This document shows, piece by piece, positions 23,867 through 35,268 of a stretch of 64,000 nt of DNA. Source of the stretch: Omphalotus guepiniiformis (lineage: Eukaryota > Basidiomycota > Agaricomycetes > Agaricales > Omphalotaceae); the NCBI GenBank assembly GCA_028554645.1, contig JAQOOI010000016.1, positions 62,001-126,000 on the forward strand. The letters are read 5' to 3'. A program made the position numbers and the translations under genes. The notes under the pieces were generated by a model. It saw only the letters and a program-made list of their open reading frames with translations, was not told where the DNA came from and made no database searches. Position 1 is the first letter of the stretch. The number at the start of each line of letters is the position of its first letter.

Positions 23867-26270
23867 ATGAATTTCACTTCAACTTCGCCCCCGCCGTCAT
23901 CAACGACGGCAACGACGTTCGTACGTCAGCTAATTCCGCTTTCTCTTAGCCGGCTCTGACCTTTTTTTTCTTTCTGTTTTCATTATTTTGTTTATTGCAG
24001 CAGGGCGATACGTCTAGTGCGAACTTGAGCTTGCTTTCGCTGTCGTTTGCGGCTGCTAGCGCGACGCCGATACCTTTGTCTTCCAGTGAGGCGCAGCAAG
24101 TGTCTGCATTGTCTGCAGGAGAATCGTTCGGTGCCAGCTCCTCGGGTTTCAGCAATGGTCATACGTCCTCGCCTGCATTGAATGGGAGTGGGCTCACTAA
24201 TGGTGTCACGAAACACCATAGAAGACTGTCCTCGACGGGGAAGGCCAGGAGGAGGCTTAGTGATGCTAGAGACGCTGCTGCGAGACCTTCGTAAGTCCTA
24301 ATGCTATCAAATTTCTATATCGCATCTATTTCTTTGTCTGCTCGCTCGAAAGCATTTTCTTTTATGTGTTACTTCTATCCCCACACAAAAACATTCGAGT
24401 CACTTCTTTCAATAACCGATCTGTCCCCAACTTCTCATGGAAATTTTGAAATTCATCGTCTTCTAATAAATATCTGGAATTCTCTAGGCCAGCCTCTGCA
24501 GCGGCGTTATCAATGGCAGCTCTCACCCTGTCGTCTTCTCCCACACCTCATGGTGGGGTAGGCGAGTTTTCACTTCCCTCCAAAGGGAGTGTACCGATTT
24601 CGACTTCTTTCACTTCGGCCTCGAATACTTTGAGCGGAAACACTGGCGTATCGGTTTCGCCTGCTACGTCTAGTATTCCGATAGCTGTGGGCGCAGGTGT
24701 TCAAGATCCGAGTACGGGGTCAGGACCTACAAATGGTCCACCTAGTGCAAAACCCATCGCAATTACCGGAAAGAATGGGAAGAAGAGAGGCATTGACCAT
24801 AAATGCGAGAGCTGTTCAAAGGTGCGTTTTTACCCTCTTTCTCTGTACCTCCCTTCTTCCTCTTTTTACTCCACACTTGCCGTTCTGTTCCTTGAGCACT
24901 CAGACTGATGCCCGCTCCAGATATACCGTCATCCTTCCTGTCTGATCAAACACCGGTGGGAACACACTCCTCACTGGCGTGAATCATCAAAGTACGTTCT
25001 AAGCAAGCACCAACAAGTTCAGCTCCTCGAGGCCGCTGCCATCCTGTCCCATTTATCGCCTGACTCCGCCACCGGGACTTCCCTACCCGAAGATAGAAGT
25101 CTCTGGCCAAGCTTCCTCAGCGGCGGTGCACTCCCCTTACCTGAAGGCGCCAATCCCGGTATCAGCAGCAGCTACTCTGCTAATAATACTGCTATCAATG
25201 GCGTCTCGGCATCATACGTACCAACGCATCCGTCGTCGAGCTCCGTACCAGCACCAAGTGTGCTTCGGTCAACGTCTACGGCGGGCTCTGAATCTTCGAT
25301 GGCTACACCAGCCCGTGCACCCTCCACTGGTCCCCGCCTGCATGATTATAATGTTCCTTCGGCGGACGTTACGCAGGTGAGGCCAGGGCTGCTCATGATG
25401 GGTGGCTCGAGGTCTGGGTCGGGCGCAGACTCAGCGGCATCTAGTGCACCAACTGGTGAAGTCATCCCTATTATTTCGACGTCGACGCCTATTAGTGTCC
25501 CGCATGAAGGCAGTGCGATTGGGTATGGGCACGGACATAGGGTTTCGTCATCTTATGGTACTTCGTCATCACCGTATTACCGCGCGGGCACGGGCACAAG
25601 TGGAAGTGTGCCGAGCTCTTCGTCGTATTCATCTTCCACGAGGACGAAGTTGAGGTCCACGTCTAGCGCGAGTCAGGGTGTGGGAGGAGGTGGCGGAGTC
25701 GGAGGGGCGGGGTATGGGTATGGAAGATACACGCCTTCTGTTACAGTTTCGGGGTCAGCGTCGAGTTTTGCGCCTTCGTCGTCTTCGTATACGTCTACTT
25801 CGCTCTCACTCCCTCGGAGCTCGCTGCGGAGCGGGAGTGTGTTCAGCGAGAGCGAACGATCTAGGTCAAGTTCGGTCGAGGGTGAGGAAGACGATGAGGG
25901 CGGTGATGGTGATGGTGATGGTGATGAGGGTCTGTATAACGACCACGAGTTCGAAGACGAAGATGAAGTAGAGGAAGAAGGAAGAGATAGAGGAGGAGGA
26001 GGTGGTGGTGTTGATCAAGATGGAGATATTGATATCTCTGGTGGTGTTGAACGCGTGAATAGAAATGGAAATGGAAATGGGAGTCGTGGTGGATATTCGT
26101 TTGCGGGGAAACCTAAGGGCAGAATGTTTGATGAGTATGGGTATGAGTATGATCGTAGTGTTGTGGATCCCCACAATGCTGCTAGGAAGGTTGGGTCTAA
26201 TGGTTCTGGGGGGCTTAATGCTATGAAGGAGGAGCAAGAGGATTGGGAGATGGAGATGGATATGGATTAG
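23867..26270 (+). CDS. C2H2-type zinc-finger protein, putative transcription regulator
   Basis: Four exons (23867-23920, 24001-24290, 24488-24821, 24921-26270) give 675 residues. A Ser/Thr/Gly-rich N-terminal half precedes one zinc finger, split by the third intron: HKCESCSK joined to IYRHPSCLIKHRWEHTPHW, with the ligands in a C-x2-C...H-x4-H pattern. The segment after it, YVLSKHQQVQLLEAAAILSH, is a conserved helical extension. The C-terminal half is low complexity: Ser/Gly-rich, then an acidic run rich in Glu, Asp and Gly (about residues 540-600), then a Gly/Asn stretch. A single finger in a disordered protein suggests a regulator with an acidic activation region; target genes unknown. Basidiomycetes commonly carry this finger type. 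Confidence 0.85.
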
Positions 26271-27965
26271 CGACCCCTCCCTGCGTACGTGCGGTGGCGG
26301 TGTCGGTCTTTGGTCGTCGTTTGCCTCCCTCTACCTCCACTCACATCGCGCATTCGACCTTACGCCCTCGCCACTTAGCCCACTGGGCACCCACCTGTCA
26401 TCACTTTCTCAACTGCTCATGTTTCTCTCTTTTTTCTTTTTTCTTTCCGGGTTTTAATGGGGTCAGTTTATTGGATGGACGTGTTTTCCAAATGTTAAAT
26501 CAAATGTTTCATAACTTTCGCAATTTGTTCCTTCCTCCCTTCGCCCGAGGGTTTTCGACATTCTGTTTTATTGCGTTCTTTTGGCGTTCTTGTTGATGTG
26601 TCGCTGTCATCCTTTTTACCTTTGCCTTTGCTGTTTTATTTTTTTTTCCGGTGAACGAAGTATTGCGGGATGAACTACGTATGTACGCTTTACCGCCGCT
26701 ACTTTGTTCTGTTTCTGTTCTGCGTTCTTTGTGGAAGTGTCATTTTTTCCGTCGCTGTATTTTCTTTTTCTCAACTTCCTTTTTTCTAAAGTAATATATT
26801 TATTTTCCCGACTCTCTCGTCGTTTCATTTCCCTTCCCTTCCCCTTTCTTCCTCACCCCCTGTATTCACATTGTTGTTTTGGTAACCACCAAATTGTTGT
26901 CTGTTGTAGTTTTTATCGCACAATATCCTTTTTTTTCTATTCCATCACTTCCTGTCATCGCAACACCCATCAAACGAGCACTTGGCGCGCTCCACCCTTT
27001 GGGCTCACCTGTACCTTCACTTCCATGTACGCCTTTCACTCTCTTCACCACTACCCCCGCTCCCTCCTGTGGTGTTCTGGTGTTGCCCGGAACGCATCTG
27101 GGCGTGCTCGCGCCAAAGGCCATTCATTCACGCCATTGCCGTACATAAATACGCACGCTTCTCACTCGCATTTTCTTCCTCCTTCTACATATCTACCTCT
27201 ACCCTTTCTCCTTCTTCTCAACACACGGACCCTCATATTCTTACACAAGTGACACAAGTTTCTCTCAGCCCCGTCAGTTTCGGGTTCTCTCAATTCCCTT
27301 GTTTTTCTTTTTTTTACTCCTCTATTTTTTCAAGTTTCAAGTATGACATGTCTCGTGGAAGGTGAAAGGTGAAAGGTGAAAGAAAGGAACGGAATGAAGT
27401 GGATGAATGAATGAATGAATATGTGTACATTAGTAGTGTTTTGGGAATGAATTGGAATGGAATGGAATATTGTTTGAGGATGTAAGTTTTTGTTTTTGCC
27501 CAAGTTGTGTCCAAGTTACACGTGTTGTCCCAGCGAGCGCCCATGAAGCGCCCAACGAAACGTTGCAATTGAGGTGACGGGCGCGTTTCGAGTTGTCTTC
27601 TCTGCAACTTCTCTCATCACCGCTCGTTGTTGAGGAGATATGTATCGTGTACTTGGCTGGACTCAAGGTAATGTAACGAACATAAGGTGCTTGCCAATTG
27701 TTCTCTGTATTCGTTTTGAGTTGACGTTTCTTCTCAGACGCTGACCTGATATCAAAGAAAAGGCGACATAAATGCTATTTACCTGCGCCCGTAGCTCTCA
27801 ACGATTGGAAGGACCGTCTGTTGGGTGGGTTGTCTGTAGCCTTCGGACGTGAGTACTTGAGTGTCAAAATCTGTTGCCTCGGTTCACGAATCCGTCAGTG
27901 TTTTACCGCATTTTCCAGCGGTTAACTTGGGGCATTCTATTATAATGCCTATTTTTCCAAACAGA
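26271..27965. other. Long pyrimidine-rich 3' flank and intergenic region
   Basis: From 26271 to about 27330 the plus strand is strongly T/C-rich with many short tracts, and no gene is seen. It probably holds the 3' untranslated region of the zinc-finger gene. From about 27340 the tandem duplication that carries the DJ-1 genes begins, including short GAAAGGTG and GAATG runs at 27357-27470. Confidence 0.5.
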
Positions 27966-28863
27966 TCACACCAGACCGTAAAATGCCGCAAATTCATCAT
28001 CTCCCTCCTCTTTTATGCTCAACTCTACAATACCCCTGATCTCCGTCGCCGAAGGTTTCCCTACCAAATACTCCAAGAACGCATACCCCATGTCCGCGCC
28101 TATTACGAAGGGGATTATGAGGCATAGGTTGTCGTGGATTGAAAGGATATCGCGCTTACCTGCAGTCACTCCTGACGAGCACCAGATTTTCTTATCGTCG
28201 TTGACAACCCAGCGAGCTTTCGGTACCCACTCGATGTTCATATCTTTTGTGTCCTCCTGCGTATTTCAGGTGAGACAATGTCGTATTTTTTTCATTGACC
28301 TTAAACACTTACAACAATGAGTCTGTATAATGACTTGTTTGTCGTAGCGCGCTTTCCGTTCAACAGTCCCGTATATGCAAAAATCCACGTTCCAGTGCAC
28401 ACCGTCAGAGTGTGTTTGGCTTTCGGGCTTTGGACTTTCAAGAATTCCATGAGTGAAGGGTCGACTTCTTTCGGCGACAAATTGCCTGCATGAATCATTT
28501 CAGTCTACTTATTACACATCCACAATTCTTCTTCTAGGCAAACTACTCACCTCCGGGAACCATAATGATGTCGAAAGATTCATTCAGTGCATCCCGGTAT
28601 GTTTTCGTCGGAACGATTCCTGGTCCTATAGCTGGAGTAACTGGTTCAAGCGTATGCGAAATATACTCGATATCTATCGCCAAGCTTGGCATTAACTTGA
28701 AGTATTGCGCGGCGGGTTTCTGGCGACTTTTAGTGGAAAAACCGCCTAAGAGATCGGTGGGGCCTTGGTAGTCAGTTATAGAGACCTCTGGGTAGAGACA
28801 GACCGCCATCCGGTACGTCGTTGTTGGAGGAGCAGCATACGCGACTACGGATTCAGATGGCAT
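27966..28863 (-). CDS. DJ-1/PfpI family protein, copy 1
   Basis: Four exons (28551-28863, 28313-28485, 28160-28256, 27966-28099) join in frame to 238 residues. The class I glutamine amidotransferase-like fold is shown by MAVCLYPEVSITDYQGP at the N terminus, FDIIMVPGGE before the first intron, and the nucleophile elbow TVCTGTWIFAYTGLL with the reactive Cys. The C terminus includes WCSSGVTAG and ADMGYAFLEYLVG. DJ-1/PfpI members act as glyoxalases, deglycases, isocyanide hydratases or chaperones; the substrate cannot be named from sequence. A close paralogue sits 2.7 kb upstream in the same orientation. Intron positions are identical, showing tandem gene duplication. Confidence 0.9.
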
Positions 28864-28954
28864 TGTCTGATTGTTCGTGTAAGAATGGAGGAAAACTCGG
28901 TATGTGGGGTAAGTTCAAAAGGTGATACTGTTCGTTCTAACGCCATCGTAAGGT

Positions 28955-28962
28955 CTTATATA
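28955..28962 (-). promoter_or_regulatory. TATA-like element of DJ-1 copy 1
   Basis: TATATAAG on the minus strand, about 92 bases before the start codon at 28863. Copy 2 has a similar element at the same relative place. Confidence 0.5.
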
Positions 28963-29830
28963 CTGATTCCTTTGGTTGATTAGCATCGCGGCACATGCAA
29001 TACGCAGTATTCATTTATGACATGCCGTCTGATCCAACAAGTACGTGTCACGATTCTTTCCGCTTGAACGAGAAGGATTATGAATACTCACTTGCCAGTG
29101 ACGCCCCCATATACGATAGCCATCTCGTTTGTCGGGTTACGCGGACCACAGTACAAACGCGTAGTTTCGGTCTGGAGGATTCGTGAGAGCGAAGACTAAC
29201 GATCGTAGCATGCGAGCTCCAGGACGAAAGTACCGTAAGGAACGGAGTTGTTTTTCCAGCTTGAGTGGTTAGCGGTGTACACGGCGGCTGATTCATCGCA
29301 GTTGTCATAGCCTTCCTTTCATCCATATTAAAGCTTAGACCGAACCCAAACAGTTGAGGTCAATTTTTTCTTCTTTTTCTCTCCTTTATTCAATATGAGT
29401 CGTCTCGTGAAAGGAAAGAAGTGAATGAAAATGTGTACATTAGTAGTGTTTTGGGAATGAAATGGAAGTTGAGGATACTGTATACGAGTACTATAGTACA
29501 CTTTATCAAGTCTGGTAGGTAGGTAGGTATATTGACCGGCTCGGGTCCAAGTGCTGAACGATGTACAGCAGTTAAATACATCATCGTTCCTGGGACCCCA
29601 CATCAGTGCAAGGACGTGCTCACGGCTCACATGTTTCACCTCAGACCCATGCATCCGTCGTAGATCCAAACCCCAATGTGTGGTCAATCCAGATACAGGA
29701 ATTGTTGAAATAAGGGTCGGCCGTCACTCGGAAATCTAGCAAAGCAAAGAAATAAATTCCGGTTGTCTTCGTGGTGGTAGTACGAGAGACAAACGGATAA
29801 AGGGGTATAGAGCCGTACATGCAGTATATA

Positions 29831-30085
29831 CAGTGACCGCAAAAAATGATGTCCCCTTCCATATCGGGAAGGTGGCTGTGGGCCTGCTGGGTACTGCGTA
29901 TGTGTGGGCTCATCGAGATGCTCACAACCTCCTCAAAGTCTTTAAGAAATTTCTTTTGTGCATATATGAGCACACACCATCTAATATAAGTCCTATCCAC
30001 AACATTAACCGGTTAGTTTCAAAAAATTAAGCAGTTGAAGTCACCTTCCATATAAGGAAGGGGACATCATTTTTTGCGGTCACTG
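29831..30085. mobile_element. MITE, Tc1/mariner-like ends, 255 bases
   Basis: The ends are CAGTGACCGCAAAAAATGAT and its inverted copy, with about 30 bases of perfect terminal inverted repeat and further partial match to about 45. Both sides are flanked by TA (29829-29830 and 30086-30087), the target site used by Tc1/mariner transposases. The interior of under 200 bases has no coding capacity, so it is a non-autonomous miniature element. Confidence 0.88.
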
Positions 30086-30647
30086 TATGTACGACGAAAG
30101 GGGTAATGTGCGGCGCGGAGCGCCGTGTTATGTAAGCAGCAGCGGCACTCGAAACCAATAATAATAATAAATTCCACAGGAATCATACACTGTGTAGTAA
30201 TTCTGGCTCAACCCAAACAGGTGTTGAGTCTGGAAGTCTGGACTCTGCTTCTTCTCAATAAAGCGCAGGATTACAAACACGTGTTGTCCCAAGCGCCCAC
30301 GAGGCGCTCAACGTTCGACAACCTGCCCATGCACTGTTTCGAGTTATCTTCTACCCTCTTCTACTCGTCGTTTTTGAGATTTGTATCTTCATATCTGGCT
30401 GGATTCCATCGTTGAACGTATCGATAATATGCTATGCTTGTCAATTGGTTCTCTTCACTCGTTGGAATCAAGAAAATTCGACGCCTCTTCCTCAGAGAGA
30501 TGAAGCTCGAACCATGAGGTGTGGGTAAAGGTAGACTGTCGACGAGTGGAAATACTATCCATTGTGGCTTTCGGATGTGAGTGTCAAAATCTGTGGCTTC
30601 ATTCAAACAACTAATACTTCTTTCCAATTTGTTTTTTGCTCAATTCA

Positions 30648-31541
30648 TTACGCCAAGCCGTAGAACTCCGCAAATTCGTCATCTCCCTCCTCCTTTACGC
30701 TCAACTCTATGATACCCCTGATCTCCGTCGCGGAAGTTTTCCCTACCAGATGCTCCAAAAACGCATACGCAAGATCCATGCCTACAGAATTGTGAGGAAT
30801 AAGGTGTAGCAGCTTGCCAGGATATCGCGCTTACCTGCAGTCACTCCTGAAGAACACCATATCTTCTTATCGTCGTTGACAACCCAACGAGCTTTCGGTA
30901 CCCATTCGATGTTCATATCTTTTGTGTCCTCCTGCGGAATTCAGGTGAGACAACTTCCGTTCCAAATCTGCTGTCGGCGACTTGGCGAACACTTACAACG
31001 ATCACCCTGTAGTATGATTTATTTGTCGTGGCGCGCTTTCCACTCAACAGTCCCGTATATGCAAAGATCCACGATCCAGTGCACACCGTCAGAGTGTATT
31101 TTGCCTTCGGGCTTTGAACTTTCAAGAATTCCATAAGTGAAGGGTCGACTTCTTTCGGCGTTATGAGACCTGCATTCATCGACTCAGTCTACTACTCCAT
31201 CCCCAAATCCTTTAGGCAAATCACTCACCTCCGGGAACCAAAATGATGTCGAAATTCTCGCTCAGCGCATCTCGATATGTTTTCGTCGGAACAATCCCTG
31301 GTCCCACAGTTGGAATAACAGGTTCAAGCGTATGCGAGAGATAATCGATATCTATCGCGCAAGTGGGCATTGACTTGAAGAATTGCGCCGCGGGTTTCTG
31401 GCGACTTTTGGTGGAGAAGCAACCTAAGAGTTCTGCGGGGCCTTGGTAATCCGTTATAGAAACCTCTGGGTAGAGACAGATCGCCATCCGGTACGTCGTT
31501 GTTGGAGGAGCAGCATACGCGGTTACTGATTCAGACGACAT
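30648..31541 (-). CDS. DJ-1/PfpI family protein, copy 2
   Basis: The exon layout matches copy 1, starting at 31541 (MSSESVTAYAAPPTTTYRMA) and ending TAA at 30648, about 237 residues. Motifs are kept: MAICLYPEVSITDYQGP, FDIILVPGGE, the elbow TVCTGSWIFAYTGLL with the Cys nucleophile, WCSSGVTAG, and a C terminus ending EEGDDEFAEFYGLA. Differences from copy 1 are scattered substitutions, for example GGFSTK versus GCFSTK and IGADMGY versus GMDLAY. I see no frame break, so both copies look functional. A TATA-like motif lies at 31612-31618. Confidence 0.9.
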
Positions 31542-31611
31542 TATCTGGCAGTTCGTGTAAGAAACGGAGGTTGACTCGATGTGTGGGGTAATATCAAAGG
31601 TGTCGTAAGAT

Positions 31612-31618
31612 CTTATAT
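31612..31618 (-). promoter_or_regulatory. TATA-like element of DJ-1 copy 2
   Basis: ATATAAG on the minus strand, about 71 bases before the start at 31541; counterpart of the element upstream of copy 1. Confidence 0.45.
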
Positions 31619-32080
31619 GTGACTGATTAGCATCGCGGCAACATGCAGTGCTAATTTATGACATAAAGACCCCTGACATTAGGAGAAAATGTCTGACCCC
31701 CAAACTCGCCTTCGGTGGCAACCGATTCCTTGGCCGAACCATGGCAAATTTTCTTACTTTCTTTGAAAACGGTTCTATGGGTCTACATCTCAAAACGAAG
31801 TGTTGCGGGAGCTTCTCTATTTTCATTTGATCCCCGTGATCACAAGATTAATAGGTTGGTCTCAGCCGCTTTGTCCTCACCTACATTCCGGGTTCTGCGC
31901 GAAGTCTTGTCCAGAAAGTACGGCTATTGACGATTTCAAAAGGAACGTTAACGGAGTTGATCCAGCCTTGGCGGTATACACGGCTACAAATTAACATTGC
32001 TGCGAACTGCAGTTGTCATGAGTTGTTAGTAATCTACCGTCCTTCCTTCCGTCCATCCATATTGAAAGTCATCCTATCCT

Positions 32081-32389
32081 CTTCACCGAGGTTAGTAAAC
32101 ATGAGCACCCCTGAGGAAATGCTATGTGAGTCATTTGAAACTATTCAGCACAACCGGTTACATCTATAGAACTCGAATCCCTAGCTTTGTCGACTAGGCC
32201 GGCATGATGAGTCTTTCAAGTGACACTAGTACTAGTAATCTAAATCCGATAATGTAGGCTGTGTGTAGGGACTGCCTCTTCGAACATGCGGATGATCTTT
32301 TCCTGATTTCGTAGATCGTTACACATTTCTGTGAAAGATGATAACAACATGGTAGTTACGAATTCGGAGTGTAACGAAGGATTCGTTCT
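32081..32389. other. Intergenic, nothing recognised
   Basis: Short non-coding stretch between the duplication unit and the degenerate repeats. Confidence 0.4.
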
Positions 32390-32680
32390 TATGGCGGCAC
32401 CGTCCAGCCAAAAATTTGACGGTTAAGCGGGCCTCCGCTTTGATCGGAGCGACCTTAAATTGTATATGTAATAATTGTATATTAGTCAGCATTTTCGGCC
32501 CTCGTTTTTGCGCACTTATGGTCAGTTAAGCTGGCCTCCGGTTAAGTCGGTTGTCATTGCCGGAGGCCTGATTAGTCAGCGTTTCTCTTGCGCTCCGTGG
32601 TCAGTTAAGGCTGGCCTCCAGTTCAATCGGTCCGTCCTTGCCCGAGGCTCGTTCTGCCCCTCATCTGCCCCCTCATTTTT
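32390..32680. repeat. Degenerate ~110-base tandem repeats
   Basis: GGTCAGTTAAGCTGGCCTCC at 32519 and its variant at 32601, plus GACGGTTAAGCGGGCCTCCG at 32418, mark two to three diverged units. Each is followed by CGGTT/CGGTC and a GTCAGCATTT or GTCAGCGTTT segment. No coding content. Confidence 0.6.
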
Positions 32681-32840
32681 GTGCTCCATGCCACTGGCAG
32701 GACTGGGTTAGATATTATTTTGAGGTTGTTATAAACATAAAATATTCTAGGAGGTCCAAGTTATAAATGTATTAAAACAAGATGTTAAATACAAGTAAAA
32801 AAAAACACATTTTTTGTAAGAAACATGTAATTTTTTATAC

Positions 32841-33060
32841 ACTGGATGAAATTTAACATAAAATCTGTGAGAAAATGCTAAACATATGTTGAATTAATAC
32901 GGAAATTTTTCATCATTTTTTTGCTACTAATACTAAAATTATGTTGAAATTATAGTAAATTGTATCAACACAATACCTTCATTTCTCCAACATCAAACAC
33001 AGTGATTTACAGTGAACAGATGTTGAACAAATATCAAAAATCATTTATCATAAAACTTTA
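32841..33060 (+). repeat. Left terminal inverted repeat arm
   Basis: Starts ACACTGGATGAAATTTAACA and matches the reverse complement of 35038-35268 over about 220 bases. Confidence 0.85.
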
Positions 33061-33062
33061 AT

Positions 33063-33430
33063 TATACACTCTGTACACCTGTATACACCATGTATACACC
33101 CTGTCACATGTGTATACACCTGTATACACCTGTATACACACTGTCTGTATACAGGGTGACAGATGTACAGGGTGTATACAGGTATACAGGATGACATGTA
33201 TACAGGATGTATACAGAGTGTATACAGGGTGGATACAGGGTGGATACAGGGTGGATACAGGGTGTATACAGGGTGGATACAGAGGGTATACAGAGTGCAT
33301 ACAGGGTGTATACAGAGTGCATACAGAGTGTATACAGAGTGTATACAGAGTGTATACAGGGTGTATACAGGGTGTATACAGGGTGTATACAGGTGGGAGT
33401 GTATACAGTGTGTATACAGAGTGTATATGG
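33063..33430. repeat. GTATACAG-type minisatellite
   Basis: About 35 units of 9-11 bases built on TGTATACAGG(G/A)(T/G), each containing the palindrome GTATAC or a GGATAC variant. The first part, to about 33150, is in the opposite orientation (GTATACACC), so the array inverts on itself and could fold. Units with GAG and GGG linkers form higher-order groups. Confidence 0.9.
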
Positions 33431-33435
33431 GTGTA

Positions 33436-34247
33436 TACCTTGTCTGTATATACCTCACCTTGGAAACATCTTCTGTACGCAAGTTTGTATATATTAACCC
33501 CTATGTTCTGTATACAGAGATATCAGTGTCCATCTACTAGGTCCATGCAGATGCATCCTGGATGTATACACATGAGATATGCAAGATGAATTCACCTAAT
33601 GTACAACTGTATCCATATACACAGACTATATACATAAATGATCCTGTTTACCATAGTTTTGTTATTTGTTTAACATATAGCCAGTATATATGAACAACCA
33701 AAACATAAATTTTACCATCAGATATTTAACATTACTTTCACATATGTTTAGCATAAGTTCACAGTAATTTTCTGTCTGTTATTCTGGATCAATTTTAAAT
33801 TGGTTTAGCATATTTTTCACACATCTACACCGCCAAGAATCAACATATGGTGAAATAACATGAAAAATTAAACTTTTGATGTAATTTCACCATATTGTTA
33901 ACATTTTCCCATGGAATTTATATTGAATTGTTTGCAGTGCTATTCTATTTCTCTCTGTATTTAACTCTGAATATATCTTATTTGTTCAGCATATCTTCAG
34001 TATATTTGCACCAGCAAAACATGAATGTTATTTTAGAAACATTTAACATTAGTTTCACATTTGTTTAGCATAAGTTCACAGTAATATCCTGTCTGTTATT
34101 CTGAATTGATTTTGAATTGCTTTAGCATAGTTTCCACACACCTTTTCCATTTGTCTCTGTATTTTATGAAGAAACAATCATGATCTTGATTAACATAATT
34201 GCATCCAAAATTCAATATTTATTTTAAACAATTTTCTCAAAAATAAT
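33436..34247 (+). repeat. Direct-repeat block D1
   Basis: Begins TATACCTTGTCTGTATATAC and ends CAAAAATAATG; repeated at 34336-35036 with few substitutions. D1 has about 115 extra bases (around 33828-33942) that are missing in D2. Confidence 0.85.
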
Positions 34248-34340
34248 GTATAGAGTGTATATAGGGTGTATACAGAGTGTATACAGGTATACAGGGTGAC
34301 ATGTATACAGGGTGTATACAGAGTTTATATGGGTGTATAC
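34246..34340 (+). repeat. Short second GTATACAG array
   Basis: Five to six units of the same minisatellite directly before D2, mirroring the larger array before D1. Confidence 0.8.
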
Positions 34341-35036
34341 CTTGTCTGTATATACCTCACCTTGGAAACACCTTCTGTACACAAGTTTGTATATATTAAC
34401 CCCTCTGTTCTGTATACAGAGATATCAGTGTCCATCTACTAGGTCCATGCAGATGCATCCTGGATGTATACACATGGGATATGCAAGATGAATTCACCTA
34501 ATGTACAACTGTATCCATATACACAGACTATATACATAAATGATCCTGTTTATCATAGTTTTCTTATTTGTTCAACATATAGCTAGTATATATGAATAAC
34601 CAAAACATAAATTTTACCATCAGATATTTAACATTACTTTCACATATGTTTAGCATAAGTTCACAGTAATTTTCTGTCTGTTATTCTGAATCAATTTTAA
34701 ATTGGTTTAGCATATTTTTCACACATCTATTCTATTTCTCTCTGTATTTAACTCTGAATATATCTTATTTGTTCAGCATATCTTCAGTATATTTGCACAA
34801 GCAAAACATGAATGTTACTTTAGAAACATTTAACATTAGTTTCACATTTGTTGGGCATGAGTTCACAGTAATATCCTGTCTATTATTCTGAATTGATTTT
34901 GAATTGCTTTAGCATAGTTTCCACACACCTTTTCCATTTGTCTCTGTATTTTATGATGAAACAATCATGATCTTGATTAACATAATTGCATCCAAAATTC
35001 AATATTTATTTTAAACACTTTTCCCAAAAATAATGA
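34336..35036 (+). repeat. Direct-repeat block D2
   Basis: Second copy of the block at 33436-34247, shorter by the internal segment noted there. Confidence 0.85.
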
Positions 35037-35037
35037 T

Positions 35038-35268
35038 AAGATTTTATGGAATTTATGATAAATGATTTTTGATATTTGTTCAAGATCTGTTCACTGTAAA
35101 TAACTGTGTTTGATGTTGGAGAAATGAAGGTATTGTGTTGATACAATTTACTATAATTTGAACATAATTTTAGTATTAGTAGCAAAAAAAATGATGAAAT
35201 ATTTTGGTATTGATTCAATATATGTTTAGCATTTTCTCAGATTTTATGTTAAATTGTGTCCAGTGACA
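35038..35268 (-). repeat. Right terminal inverted repeat arm
   Basis: Inverted copy of 32841-33060; ends near TCCAGTGACAG. Confidence 0.85.

Larger units (their letters stand above)
27310..29345. repeat. Tandem duplication unit 1 (DJ-1 copy 1)
   Basis: Unit 1 matches unit 2 in order. Both start with a 3' flank containing GTGTACATTAGTAGTG (27425), followed by a GTGTTGTCCC stretch and the DJ-1 gene. The shared part ends in a block with CAGTTGTCAT and TTTCATCCATATT (29300-29335). It is diverged but collinear with 29380-32080. Confidence 0.7.
29380..32080. repeat. Tandem duplication unit 2 (DJ-1 copy 2)
   Basis: Second unit, longer than the first. A stretch of about 0.7 kb (roughly 29550-30280), which includes the MITE, has no counterpart in unit 1. 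The DJ-1 gene and the upstream block around 31960-32075 do correspond. Confidence 0.65.
32841..35268. mobile_element. Non-coding 2.4-kb element with ~220-base terminal inverted repeats
   Basis: The left arm 32841-33060 and right arm 35038-35268 are inverted copies of each other with few differences (both contain AATTTAACATAAAATCTG and TTGCTACTAATACTAAAATT). Between the arms lie a GTATACAG minisatellite, a direct-repeat block, a short second minisatellite, and a second copy of the block. The whole element is AT-rich and has no real open frame. Long arms with repetitive interiors resemble non-autonomous foldback-type elements, but no target duplication was identified. Confidence 0.75.

Noticed and set aside
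25866..26237. Minus-strand open frame rich in Ile/Ser/Thr
   Set aside because: Antisense of the Asp/Gly-rich low-complexity coding region of the zinc-finger gene.
33048..33589. Open frames on both strands with repeated Tyr-Arg-Val-Tyr-Thr-type peptides
   Set aside because: They are translations of the GTATACAG minisatellite; open frames exist on both strands only because the repeat lacks stops.
33063..34340. CRISPR-like array
   Set aside because: The genome is eukaryotic, the repeats are contiguous short units without unique spacers, and there are no cas genes.
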